From NCBI RefSeq assembly GCF_007655255.1, contig NZ_VMYE01000001.1:1-64000 (forward strand): a stretch of 64,000 nucleotides of DNA, given 5' to 3'. Made by a program: the position numbers and the translations under genes. A model generated the notes under the pieces. That model was given only the letters and a program-made list of their open reading frames with translations. It was not told where the DNA came from and searched no databases. Of the stretch, positions 7,094 through 15,697 are shown one piece after another (positions within the stretch are counted from its first letter, which is position 1; every line of letters starts with the position of its first letter). The stretch is from Extensimonas perlucida (lineage in GTDB: Bacteria; Pseudomonadota; Gammaproteobacteria; Burkholderiales; Burkholderiaceae_C).

Positions 7094-8091
7094 TGACCAC
7101 TGCCTTTCCCCTGCATCCAGCCGCCGAGCTCTTCCCGGTCATGGATGAGGCGGCCTTCGCAGCCCTGGTGGCGGACATCGCCGCACACGGCCAGCGCGAA
7201 CCGATCCTCGTTCTGGATGGCCAGGTCATCGACGGTCGCCACCGCCTGCGCGCTTGCGAGCAACTGGGACTGGACCCCCTGGTGCGTCAGGTCAGCGCCG
7301 ACGACGGCGACCCCTTCGGTCTGGTCGTTTCGCTCAATCTGCATCGTCGGCATCTGAGTGAAGGGCAGCGCGCCATCATTGCAGCGCGTTTGGCCACACT
7401 GCCTCATGGCAGGCCTGATGCAAATGCGCAAATTTGCGCATTTACCCAGGACGAGGCGGCTCAGCACCTCAAGGTCTCTCGACGTACTGTGCAGCACGCA
7501 CGGGCAGTGCTCGATCATGGCATTGACGAGCTACAGGCCGCAGTCAAGGGTGGCGAAATTTCAGTCTCAGCAGCGGCCGAGCTCTCTCGTTTGCCCGCCG
7601 ACACCCAGCGCGCAGCCCTCACCAAAACGCCCGAGGAGATCCGCGCCATCGCCCGCGAGGTGAAAGCGCGCATCAAGGAGGCTGGCGTTTGCGGTCCCTC
7701 GGCCGTGAAGATCTTCGATCAGGTCGCCGCCGACCAGCACCTCTCCGGCATCGAGCAGTGCGCCGTGGTCGAGGTCATCAAGGCCGAAGAACCGCCGCTG
7801 CCCACCCCGTCTGAAGCCAAACGCATCGCCCAGCAAAACCGCACGCTGGTGCTCGGCTCCGATGGTCGCTACCACGGCCCGGAAGTCTCCCCCGAGTCCG
7901 CCCTTGCCACCGAACGGTGGCTGGCGCTGCGCGAAGGGCTGGAGTCGCTGTGCCGTATCGACACCGACCCGGAGTCGCTCATCGACTGCGTGCCGCATTA
8001 CCAGCACCAGAACCTCTCGGCCTGGCTCGCGCAGGCCGTCCCCCTCATCACCCGTTTCGACCAAGCCTGGAAAGGAGCTCGCCATGCGTGA
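7093..8091 (+). CDS. ParB/Srx-like domain protein with HTH
   Basis: 332 residues. The N-terminal ParB-like part shows FAALVADIAAHGQREPILVL and the signature DGRHRLRACEQLG (~48-60). An HTH (TQDEAAQHLKVSRRTVQHAR, ~116-135) follows. Such proteins bind specific DNA and some hydrolyse CTP or have nuclease activity; in phages they sit beside replication genes. It may be the specificity factor for replication or for transcription of this operon. Start ATG 7093 has GGGGAGGG just upstream. A perfect palindrome centred on GCAAATTTGC lies inside the coding sequence (7422-7443). Confidence 0.85.
   Translation: MTTAFPLHPAAELFPVMDEAAFAALVADIAAHGQREPILVLDGQVIDGRHRLRACEQLGLDPLVRQVSADDGDPFGLVVSLNLHRRHLSEGQRAIIAARLATLPHGRPDANAQICAFTQDEAAQHLKVSRRTVQHARAVLDHGIDELQAAVKGGEISVSAAAELSRLPADTQRAALTKTPEEIRAIAREVKARIKEAGVCGPSAVKIFDQVAADQHLSGIEQCAVVEVIKAEEPPLPTPSEAKRIAQQNRTLVLGSDGRYHGPEVSPESALATERWLALREGLESLCRIDTDPESLIDCVPHYQHQNLSAWLAQAVPLITRFDQAWKGARHA
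7422..7443. repeat. 22-bp perfect palindrome centred on GCGCAAATTTGCGC
   Basis: Every base of 7422-7443 pairs with its mirror partner. Its 20-bp right part (TGCGCAAATTTGCGCATTTA) recurs exactly at 34831-34850, and a related palindrome lies at 37414-37435. It sits within the ParB-like gene, where it encodes AQICAF. Confidence 0.85.
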
Positions 8092-8617
8092 TCCCGTCAT
8101 GAGCCTGCTGCGCGAAGCCGTGCGCGCAGAAATCAGCAACGCCTTCGAAGTCATCGGCCATGCCCGCCCGCGTGAGGTTGCCCGTGTCGTCTGCGCCCTG
8201 CACCCGAGCGATGTGCAGAGCATTGGCGCCCGTCTGGCCGAGGACGCCCTGACCGACATCGCCCGACGTGAATTGAAGCGCCGCCCCAGCAAAAACGAGC
8301 GCACCCAGATCACGCTACCGGGCATACCCGATGCCCTGCAGGCGCATCTGCCGCCAGCCATCAGCGTGCCGCCACCGGGTGTGGAACTGGAGTCGGTGGA
8401 TGACGAGGGCGTCATCTACAAGCCGCTCGCCCAAGCCACCTTGGCCGACGTCGATGCGCATCTGGCACTTCTGGGTGCCCAGATCAGTGCGGACACTCGT
8501 CGCCACCGGGCGCTCAAGGAGCTGCGTGACCTGGCGCTTGCTGCCGGTGCCACGGATGACAGCCCGCTCTTGGCCACGCTCTCGTCGGCCGATCTGTTGA
8601 TGACGGAGGTGGCGTGA
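8084..8617 (+). CDS. Conserved phage protein of unknown function
   Basis: 177 residues from ATG 8084 (AAAGGAG upstream), overlapping the ParB-like gene by 8 bp. The first ~70 residues are helical and basic (AEDALTDIARRELKRRPSKN); the rest contains a short hydrophobic beta part and a helical C-terminus. No motif recognised. Its place between the ParB-like and recombination ATPase genes suggests an accessory role in replication or recombination. Confidence 0.75.
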   Translation: MRDPVMSLLREAVRAEISNAFEVIGHARPREVARVVCALHPSDVQSIGARLAEDALTDIARRELKRRPSKNERTQITLPGIPDALQAHLPPAISVPPPGVELESVDDEGVIYKPLAQATLADVDAHLALLGAQISADTRRHRALKELRDLALAAGATDDSPLLATLSSADLLMTEVA

Positions 8618-9489
8618 TGGCATTCCCGATCATCTCCGCCGATCAGCGCCTGGCCGAACGCCACGGCGTCAAGCTCGTCCTGCTGGGCAAGAGTGGTCTG
8701 GGCAAGACCACCCAGCTCAAGACGCTGCCCGAAGCGAGCACCCTGTTCGTCGATCTGGAAGCCGGCGATCTGTCGGTCAAGGATTGGCGCGGCGACTGTG
8801 TGCGCCCCAAGACCTGGCCCGAGTTCCGGGATCTGGCGGTGTTCCTCGCCGGCCCCAACCCGGCACTGCCGGCCGAGGCGCCGTTCTCGCAGGCGCACTT
8901 CGACCATGTCTGCCAGCAGTACGGCAGCCCGGAGCAACTGGGCAAGTACGACACCTACTTTGTCGACTCGATCACGGTGCTTTCACGCCTGTGCCTGACC
9001 TGGGCCAAGAGCCAGCCGGCGGCCTTCTCGGATCGCACCGGCAAGGCGGACCTGCGTGGTGCCTACGGCTTGCTTGGTAGCGAAATGATCGGAGCCTTGA
9101 CCCATCTGCAGCACGCCCGGGGCAAGCACGTCGTCTTCGTGGCGATCCTCGACGAGGTCACCGACGACTTCAACCGCAAGGTGTTCGCGCCGCAGATCGA
9201 CGGCGCCAAGACCAGTCTGCAGCTGCCCGGCATCGTCGATGAGGTCATCACCTTGGCTGAGCTCAAGACCGACGAGGGCGAGGCTTACCGGGCCTTTGTC
9301 TGCCACACGGTCAATCCCTGGGGCCTGCCCGCCAAGGACCGCTCCGGCCGCCTCGATCTCGTCGAGCCCCCGCATCTCGGTCAGCTGATTGCCAAGTGCG
9401 CCCAGGCGCAGAGCGCGGCGCGAACGGCGTCTGCGCCCCTGACCACCGCATTGCCTTCTCTCAACGAATCCCACGCATCCCAGGAGTAA
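8617..9489 (+). CDS. Phage P-loop ATPase (Sak4-like recombination protein)
   Basis: 290 residues. A Walker A motif GKSGLGKTT lies at ~25-33, and a Walker B-like DTYFVDSITVLSRL near ~110. The pattern is that of phage nucleotide-binding proteins related to RecA/Sak4, which promote single-strand annealing or help load it. Start ATG 8617 has GGAGG 6 nt upstream and overlaps the previous stop. The next genes (probable ssDNA-binding protein, helicase, Cas4-like exonuclease) make a coherent recombination module. The Sak4 assignment is by motif and context. Confidence 0.8.
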   Translation: MAFPIISADQRLAERHGVKLVLLGKSGLGKTTQLKTLPEASTLFVDLEAGDLSVKDWRGDCVRPKTWPEFRDLAVFLAGPNPALPAEAPFSQAHFDHVCQQYGSPEQLGKYDTYFVDSITVLSRLCLTWAKSQPAAFSDRTGKADLRGAYGLLGSEMIGALTHLQHARGKHVVFVAILDEVTDDFNRKVFAPQIDGAKTSLQLPGIVDEVITLAELKTDEGEAYRAFVCHTVNPWGLPAKDRSGRLDLVEPPHLGQLIAKCAQAQSAARTASAPLTTALPSLNESHASQE

Positions 9490-9495
9490 TCCGCC

Positions 9496-10134
9496 ATGAG
9501 TTTCTTTGACTTCAACACCGCCGACCAACAGCAATCGTTCGATCTGATCCCCAAGGGCACGCTGGCCCGGGTACGCATGAGCATCAAGCCGGGCGGCTTC
9601 GACGACCCGAGTCAGGGCTGGACCGGTGGCTGGGCGACCCAGTCCCATGACACGGGGGCCGTCTATCTCGCCTGCGAGGGCGTGGTGATGGAAGGCCCGT
9701 TCGCCCGCCGCAAGGTGTGGTGGAACATTGGCCTGTATTCGGCCAAGGGCCCGACCTGGGGAAACATGGGCCGCACCTTCGTGCGCGCGGCCTTGAATAG
9801 CGCCCGCAACATCCACCCCGGCGACAACAGTCCGCAGGCCCAGGCCGCGCGTCGCATCAGCGGCTTCGGTGACCTCGAAGGCCTGGAGTTCGTCGCCCGC
9901 TTCGACATCGAGAAAGACGGCCGGGGCGAGGATAAGAACACCATCAAGTCGGTGATCGAGCCCGATCACAAGGACTACGCCGCGATCATGGGCGTGGCAC
10001 CCAGGGGCAATCCGGGCGGTGGCCAGTCCGGTGCACCGGCGGCCGTTGCTGCACCGGGCTACACCCCGCCTGCGCCTGCAGCGCGTCCGGCATCCTCCAG
10101 CGTCCCTGGCGGCAAACCCGCCTGGGCACAGTAA
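9496..10134 (+). CDS. Probable ssDNA-binding protein (DUF669-like)
   Basis: 212 residues. The N-terminal ~160 form a compact beta-rich domain (FDLIPKGTLARVRMSIKPGG, then VYLACEGVVMEGPFARRKVW) similar in style to DUF669-type phage proteins found beside Sak4 ATPases. The C-terminal ~45 residues are a flexible Pro/Ala/Gly tail ending KPAWAQ, as in SSB proteins. It starts 6 bp after the ATPase. The ssDNA-binding role is inferred from architecture and neighbours. Confidence 0.6.
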   Translation: MSFFDFNTADQQQSFDLIPKGTLARVRMSIKPGGFDDPSQGWTGGWATQSHDTGAVYLACEGVVMEGPFARRKVWWNIGLYSAKGPTWGNMGRTFVRAALNSARNIHPGDNSPQAQAARRISGFGDLEGLEFVARFDIEKDGRGEDKNTIKSVIEPDHKDYAAIMGVAPRGNPGGGQSGAPAAVAAPGYTPPAPAARPASSSVPGGKPAWAQ

Positions 10135-10149
10135 GGGGAGGCCATCACC

Positions 10150-11859
10150 ATGATGCTGCGTCCCCGACAAACCCAACTGGTCGAGCGCACGCTGGCGGCG
10201 CTCGGTCAGCACGGCAACACGCTGGCTGTCGCCCCGACCGGGTCGGGCAAGACCATCATGCTCTCGGCCGTCACCGGCCGGGTGCTGACCGAGCCCGATG
10301 CCAAGGCCTGCATTCTTGCGCACCGTACCGAGCTCACCGGGCAAAACCGCGCCAAGTTCTCGCGGGTGAACCCGACGCTCACCACCTCGGTGGTCGATGC
10401 CAATGAGAAATCGTGGCAGGGCCACGCCACCTTCGCCATGGTGCAGACCCTGTCGCGCAAGGCCAATCTCGAGCAGATCCCGACCCTGGATCTCTTGGTG
10501 ATCGATGAGGCGCACCACGCGACCTCCCCGAGCTACCGGGCCGTGATCGAGCGTGCCCAGCAGAAGAACCCGAAACTGCTGCTCGCGGGCCTGACCGCCA
10601 CCCCCAACCGGGGCGATGGCACGGGCCTGCGCGAAGTCTTCAGCAACGTCGCCGACCAGATCACCCTGGGGGAGATGATCGCCGCCGGGCACCTGGTGCC
10701 ACCGCGCACCTTCGTTCTGGACGTCGGTGCCCAGGAAGCCCTGGGCAAGGTGCGCCGCACCGCCGACGACTTCGACATGAACGAGGTCGCGAGCATCCTC
10801 AACAAGGCGGTGATCAACGAGGCCGTGGTTGCGCAGTGGAAGGAGAAAGCCGCCGGTCGCAAGACCATTGTGTTCTGCTCGACGGTGGCCCACGCCCTGG
10901 ATGTCTGCGTGGCCTTCAATGCCGCCGGTGTGCCAGCCGGGTTGATCCATGGCGAGCTGCCCGATGCCGAGCGCAAAGCCTGCCTGGCGGCCTATGAAAC
11001 TGGCGATGTGCAGGTATTGGTCAACGTCGCGGTGCTCACTGAGGGCTACGACTACACCCCCACCAGCTGCGTGGTGCTGCTGCGCCCCAGTTCCTACAAG
11101 TCCACGCTGATCCAGATGGTGGGCCGGGGGCTGCGCACGGTCGATCCGGAGGAATTCCCCGGCGTGGTCAAGACCGACTGCGTGGTGCTGGATTTCGGCA
11201 CCGCCACCTTGATGCACGGCAGCCTGGAGCAGACCGCCAAGCTCGAAGGTAAGCCAGTACTAGAACCCCGCTTCAAGGATTGCCCTGACTGCGGTGCCGA
11301 GGTGCCGGCCTCGGCCGATACCTGTGCGCTGTGCGGCTACGAGTGGCCCGAGGATGTTCCCCGCACGCCGCTGGCGAAGACGCGCACGCCGCTGGAAGAC
11401 TTCGTGATGAGCGAGATCGATCTGCTCAGTCGCTCGAACTTCCTGTGGTGCGATCTCTTCGGCATGGACGACACCCTGATGGCCACGGGCTTCAACGCCT
11501 GGGGTGGCGTCTTCTACCTGGAGGGGCAGTGGTACGCCGTGGGCGGGGCCAAGGGCTATCGGCCCCACCTGCTGGCCGTAGGTGACCGCACGGTATGTCT
11601 GGCCAAGGCTGATGACTGGCTCAACGAACATGAGTCTGAGGATTCCGCGCACAAGAGCCGGCACTGGCTCAAGCAGCCGGCCACCGACAAGCAGCTGCAG
11701 TACCTGCCGCCTGAGATGCGCACGGACTTTGGTCTGTCGCGCTACCAGGCCTCGGTGCTGATGTCCTTCCAGTTCAACAAACGCGCCATCCAGCGTCTGG
11801 TGATGGGGGCCGGTGCTGCCCGTGCCCAGCACGAGATGTTTGCCGAGGAGGTGGCGTGA
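10150..11859 (+). CDS. DEAD/DEAH-box superfamily 2 helicase
   Basis: 569 residues. Walker A APTGSGKT at ~28-35, DEAH at ~118-121, motif III GLTATPNRGDG, and motif VI QMVGRGLRT around 322 give a complete SF2 helicase core. A zinc pair CPDCG and CALCG near 378-397 follows. The C-terminal ~170 residues are an extra domain, probably for substrate binding. Phage helicases of this type unwind DNA for replication or recombination. GGGGAGG precedes the start. The GTG of the next gene overlaps its stop. Confidence 0.9.
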   Translation: MMLRPRQTQLVERTLAALGQHGNTLAVAPTGSGKTIMLSAVTGRVLTEPDAKACILAHRTELTGQNRAKFSRVNPTLTTSVVDANEKSWQGHATFAMVQTLSRKANLEQIPTLDLLVIDEAHHATSPSYRAVIERAQQKNPKLLLAGLTATPNRGDGTGLREVFSNVADQITLGEMIAAGHLVPPRTFVLDVGAQEALGKVRRTADDFDMNEVASILNKAVINEAVVAQWKEKAAGRKTIVFCSTVAHALDVCVAFNAAGVPAGLIHGELPDAERKACLAAYETGDVQVLVNVAVLTEGYDYTPTSCVVLLRPSSYKSTLIQMVGRGLRTVDPEEFPGVVKTDCVVLDFGTATLMHGSLEQTAKLEGKPVLEPRFKDCPDCGAEVPASADTCALCGYEWPEDVPRTPLAKTRTPLEDFVMSEIDLLSRSNFLWCDLFGMDDTLMATGFNAWGGVFYLEGQWYAVGGAKGYRPHLLAVGDRTVCLAKADDWLNEHESEDSAHKSRHWLKQPATDKQLQYLPPEMRTDFGLSRYQASVLMSFQFNKRAIQRLVMGAGAARAQHEMFAEEVA

Positions 11860-12296
11860 AATGCCTCATCTGCACACGACACGCGCGTGGCCTGGGCCAC
11901 AGCGACAACCGCTTCAAGCTGGGCGAACCACGTCGGTACCCGATGGACTGGACGTTCTGCAGCCGGCGGTGCCAGGACGCATTCCATGCGCGCTACACCG
12001 CCTGGCTCAAGACCGATCCGAAGCTGGAGGACGTGCTCATGGTTGATCCGACTGAATTCGAGCAAGCGGCGATGCGCCAGTGCCTGCGCTTCTTCGGCGA
12101 GGCGGCTGGTGAGATCGGCTTCGACAAGCCCTTGGGTCACTACAGCGAGACGGAAGCCTTGGCGGTGATCGAGGCCATCGTGACGGCCTGGACCGAAACG
12201 ATGGTCGCGCACCACGAGGCGAGCAAATACCCAGCCGTGCGGGGCCTTGAGCCTTACGAAACGACGGCGGCACTGCCAGCCGCAGGGAGGGTGTGA
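11856..12296 (+). CDS. Zinc-binding phage protein (DUF6511-like)
   Basis: 146 residues; GTG start overlapping the helicase stop by 4 bp. The N-terminus has a zinc-finger pattern: CLIC at ~3-6 and FCSRRCQ at ~34-39. The remaining helical part resembles proteins I recall as DUF6511. Its fixed position between helicase and exonuclease suggests a role in the same recombination or replication complex. Function not established. Confidence 0.7.
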   Translation: MKCLICTRHARGLGHSDNRFKLGEPRRYPMDWTFCSRRCQDAFHARYTAWLKTDPKLEDVLMVDPTEFEQAAMRQCLRFFGEAAGEIGFDKPLGHYSETEALAVIEAIVTAWTETMVAHHEASKYPAVRGLEPYETTAALPAAGRV

Positions 12297-13033
12297 TGCT
12301 GGACTTCAATTCCACCACCACCTTCTCCGAGCGCTTCGAGGCCTTGATCGATGCCGGGCTGCAGGCGCGCGAGCAACAGCAGGCACGCCGGCAGTACCTC
12401 GGGGCCTCGCGCCTCGGGGTCGCTTGCGAGCGCCAGCTGCAGTACGAGTACGCCCAGGCGCCGGTCGATCCGGATAAGGGCTTCTCGGGTCGCATCCTGC
12501 GCATCTTCGAGCGGGGCCATCGCTTGGAAGACGCCATGGTCGGCTGGCTGCGTGCAGCGGGCTTCATCCTGAAGACCGAAGGCAAGGACGGGCAGCAGTT
12601 CGGCTTCTCGGTGGCCGACGGCAAGTTGCAAGGTCACTGCGACGGCGTGTTCGTCGGTGGCCCCGAGGGCTTTGCTTACCCGGCGCTGTGGGAGTGCAAA
12701 GCGCTGGGCAGCAAGTCCTGGAACGACCTCGCCAAGAAGGGTCTGGCTGCCTCGAAACCGGTCTATGCCGCGCAGGTTGCCATCTACCAGACCTATCTGG
12801 GTCTGCATGACAACCCGGCGATCTTCACGGCGGTGAATGCCGACTCGATGGAGATCTACACCGAGCTGGTGCCGTTCGACGCCGCCTTGGCGCAAAAGAT
12901 GTCCGACCGGGCGGTACGGGTCATCCAGGCGACCGAGGCCGGGGAGTTGCTGCCACGCAGCTTTGCCCAAGCGGATCACTTCGAGTGCCGGTTCTGTGCC
13001 TACGCGCAGCGCTGCTGGGGAGGTGTGGCATGA
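12296..13033 (+). CDS. Cas4/RecB-like PD-(D/E)XK exonuclease with probable Fe-S cluster
   Basis: 245 residues from ATG 12296 (GGGAGG 5 nt upstream). The nuclease core is visible as GHCDGVFVGG followed by WECKALGSKSW (Asp ... Glu-x-Lys). One cysteine (VACERQL, ~43) and a C-terminal triad CRFCAYAQRC match the split four-Cys layout of Cas4 and AddB iron-sulfur nucleases. It would resect DNA ends for the annealing proteins encoded upstream. No cas1, cas2 or CRISPR array is present, so a CRISPR role is unlikely. Confidence 0.8.
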   Translation: MLDFNSTTTFSERFEALIDAGLQAREQQQARRQYLGASRLGVACERQLQYEYAQAPVDPDKGFSGRILRIFERGHRLEDAMVGWLRAAGFILKTEGKDGQQFGFSVADGKLQGHCDGVFVGGPEGFAYPALWECKALGSKSWNDLAKKGLAASKPVYAAQVAIYQTYLGLHDNPAIFTAVNADSMEIYTELVPFDAALAQKMSDRAVRVIQATEAGELLPRSFAQADHFECRFCAYAQRCWGGVA

Positions 13034-13542
13034 GCACCGCTTTCCAGCACCGCAAACCGGCCCGGGCCACCCAGACGGTGTGGGTTGAGCGCTGGTCGCC
13101 ACCCAAACCGCTGGTCGGTGTGCATCCCATCGAGAAGATGCTCAACCGCCACACCTTCCTGGTGACACCCGAGTCACGCCTGGTGGTTGCTGTCATTGCG
13201 CGGGCCATCGGTGACTGTCTGTCCTTGGGCAGAAGCGTGCGCCGCGAAGCCCGGCGCTTTGTGCTCGGCGATGACCTTGGCCTGTGGTGCGACCTCGTCG
13301 GCTTGCATCCGGACTTCGTGCGCTTCGTGGCACGCAAGGCCGGCTACCTCGCCGACGAGAAGGCGCATTGGCAAAAAGTACCCATGAGGGTGCCGATCAA
13401 GGCTCACGTCCTGGCCCCAGACCCTGATCCCGGCATTGCCGCCAGCCACGAGACCGTGCGCAGCAGCGCCATTGGTCCTTGCGCGGCGATCCCCTGCGCG
13501 GCCACCCCTTTGAACACTTCTGGAGAAACTTCCCATGCTTGA
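13030..13542 (+). CDS. Conserved phage protein of unknown function
   Basis: 170 residues, starting at an ATGA overlap with the exonuclease. The central part (PIEKMLNRHTFLV, then AIARAIGDCLSLGRS and DDLGLWCDLVGLHPDFVRFVARKAG) is helical and looks like a small DNA-binding or adaptor protein. The C-terminus is Ala/Pro/Ser-rich and probably disordered. Overlaps the primase-helicase start by 8 bp. Confidence 0.65.
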   Translation: MSTAFQHRKPARATQTVWVERWSPPKPLVGVHPIEKMLNRHTFLVTPESRLVVAVIARAIGDCLSLGRSVRREARRFVLGDDLGLWCDLVGLHPDFVRFVARKAGYLADEKAHWQKVPMRVPIKAHVLAPDPDPGIAASHETVRSSAIGPCAAIPCAATPLNTSGETSHA

Positions 13543-15697
13543 TTTCAACGACATTCCACCCGCCGCAGGCGGTCCTGTGGACCTCAACGCTCAGCGCGAT
13601 GAGCTCAAACGTGAACTGCTGGCGCGGCTTCCAGCGGTGCTGATGGCACTGTTTCCGGCCGGCAAGATCCGTGGCAACAAGTTCCTGATCGGCAACATCC
13701 AGGGCGAGGCGGGCGATAGCCTGGAGATTGCGCTCGATGGCGACAAGGCCGGTCTGTGGCACGACCACGCCACCGGTGAGGGCGGTGACGTCTTCGACGC
13801 GATTGCCATCCACCACGGACTCGACACCAAGCGCGACTTCGCTGCCGTGATGGAAACCGCCGCCCGGCTGGTGGGCCGCTCGCTGGCCACGCCGATGCCC
13901 ACTCGCTCGGAGGTGCCAATTGATGCACTCGGGCCGCACACCGCCAAGTGGGACTACCTCAGCGCATCGGGCGAGCTGATCGCCTGCGTCTATCGCTACG
14001 ACCCGGAGCCCGGCAAGAAGGAGTTCCGCCCCTGGGATGTACGCGCCCGCATGTGCCGCGCCCCTGATCCCCGGCCGCTCTACAACCTGCCCGATGTCTC
14101 GCGCGCCGACAGCGTGATCCTGGTCGAAGGCGAGAAGTGCGCCGACGCCCTGATCCGCATGGGCATCACCGCCACCACGGCGATGAACGGCGCCAAGGCG
14201 CCCATCGACAAAACCGACTGGCGTCCGCTGGCGGGCAAGGCCGTGCTGATCTGGCCAGATCGCGATGCGCCCGGCTGGGACTATGCCGAGGCCGCCGCGC
14301 GGGCCTGCGTCAGTGCCGGTGCGGTGTCAGTCGCTATCCTGGTGCCGCCCACGGATCGGCCGACTGGCTGGGATGTGGCCGATGCCGTGGAGGAAGGGTT
14401 CGACGTGCAGGCCTTCCTCGACACCGGCGAGCGGCGCATCGTCAAGGCGGCGCCGAGCCTCTTGCCGACTTACAGCCTGGGCCATCTGCTTGATGACGAT
14501 TCGCCCCTGCCGCCGGATCTGATCGAGCCGCGCGTGCTTACCCCGGGCGGGATGCTGGTCTTTGGCGGTGCGCCCAAGGTGGGCAAGAGCGATTTCCTCT
14601 TGTCTTGGCTCACCCACATGGCCGGTGGTGCGGCGTTCCTGGGCATGCGCCCGAGCCGTCCGCTGCGCGTCTTTTACCTGCAGGCCGAGGTGCAGTACCA
14701 CTACCTGCGCGAACGGGTGAAGGGCATTGCGCTGCCGCCCAGCCGCGTCCTGGATGCGCGCACGCACTTCGTGGCCACACCGCAGCTGCGCCTGATCCTC
14801 AACGACGAGGGGTTGGCGCAGGTGATTCCGGCAATGGAGCGCGCCTTCAACGGATCACCGCCGGATGTGATCGCCATCGATCCGATCCGCAACGTCTTCG
14901 ACGGCGGCGAGGGTCAGGCCAGCGAGAACGACAACGCGGCGATGCTCTACTTCCTGTCGCAGCGGGTCGAGCGTCTGCGCGATGCGGTCAATCCCAGTGC
15001 CGGCATCATCCTGGTGCACCACACCCGCAAACTCGGCAAGAAGCAGTTCGAGGAAGACCCCTTCCAGGCCTTGGCCGGGGCCGGCAGTCTGCGCGGCTAC
15101 TACTCGACCGGGATGCTGCTGTTCCGTCCCGACGAGACCCGCACGCCGCGCGACCTGATCTTCGAGCTTCGCAACGGCGCGGCCATCCCGCAAAAGCACA
15201 TCGACAAGATCGAGGGCGAGTGGCGCGAGATCAACCCCAGCGTGCGCCTGGCGATGCAGGACTACGGCGCCAAGCTCGATGCGGAGCGCCGGCGCAAGCG
15301 CGATGTGATCCTGCAGATGATCTTCGATGAGGCAGCCGCCGGGCGTTGCTACCTCTCCAGCCTCTTTGCCAAGACCTTCGAGAACAAGGGCGGGCTCGGT
15401 GGCATGCGCAGCATTAGTGAGCGCATCGCGGTGCTCGCCGCCCAGGGCTACATCAAGTTCTTCCGCAACGCCCAGGACTATGGTCTGCCGTCCTGCAAAG
15501 GCAGCAAACACGGCTACCTGTGCGTCGAGGACATGCGCATCAAGCGGCCCCTGGGCGAGCCCGATCCGGTCAGCGGTGAGGTCACCGAGACGAATCTTCT
15601 GGTGCTGCCGACCCACTACGTCTGCCCGCAGACCGGGGTGCATCTGCCGGTCGAGAACCCGAACGTGTGGGTCTATCAGGAGGACGTCCAGCCATGA
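13535..15697 (+). CDS. Primase-helicase fusion (TOPRIM plus RepA-like ATPase)
   Basis: 720 residues. The first ~110 residues are a zinc-free primase-type N-domain (LWHDHATGEGGDVFDAIAIH). A TOPRIM motif VEGEKCADAL (~195-204) and IWPDRDAPG follow. The C-terminal half is a RepA/AAA_25 hexameric helicase: Walker A GAPKVGKSD (~343-351), Walker B DVIAIDPIRN (~446) and LVHHTRK (~493). It should both prime and unwind DNA at the phage origin. GGAGAAAC lies before the ATG. It is the largest early gene and precedes the structured 15.7-16.0 kb stretch. Confidence 0.9.
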   Translation: MLDFNDIPPAAGGPVDLNAQRDELKRELLARLPAVLMALFPAGKIRGNKFLIGNIQGEAGDSLEIALDGDKAGLWHDHATGEGGDVFDAIAIHHGLDTKRDFAAVMETAARLVGRSLATPMPTRSEVPIDALGPHTAKWDYLSASGELIACVYRYDPEPGKKEFRPWDVRARMCRAPDPRPLYNLPDVSRADSVILVEGEKCADALIRMGITATTAMNGAKAPIDKTDWRPLAGKAVLIWPDRDAPGWDYAEAAARACVSAGAVSVAILVPPTDRPTGWDVADAVEEGFDVQAFLDTGERRIVKAAPSLLPTYSLGHLLDDDSPLPPDLIEPRVLTPGGMLVFGGAPKVGKSDFLLSWLTHMAGGAAFLGMRPSRPLRVFYLQAEVQYHYLRERVKGIALPPSRVLDARTHFVATPQLRLILNDEGLAQVIPAMERAFNGSPPDVIAIDPIRNVFDGGEGQASENDNAAMLYFLSQRVERLRDAVNPSAGIILVHHTRKLGKKQFEEDPFQALAGAGSLRGYYSTGMLLFRPDETRTPRDLIFELRNGAAIPQKHIDKIEGEWREINPSVRLAMQDYGAKLDAERRRKRDVILQMIFDEAAAGRCYLSSLFAKTFENKGGLGGMRSISERIAVLAAQGYIKFFRNAQDYGLPSCKGSKHGYLCVEDMRIKRPLGEPDPVSGEVTETNLLVLPTHYVCPQTGVHLPVENPNVWVYQEDVQP

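Noticed and set aside
8983-11217. A 744-codon open frame on the minus strand across the recombination genes
   Set aside because: It lies opposite three well-supported genes, and high GC content leaves the antisense frame open by chance.
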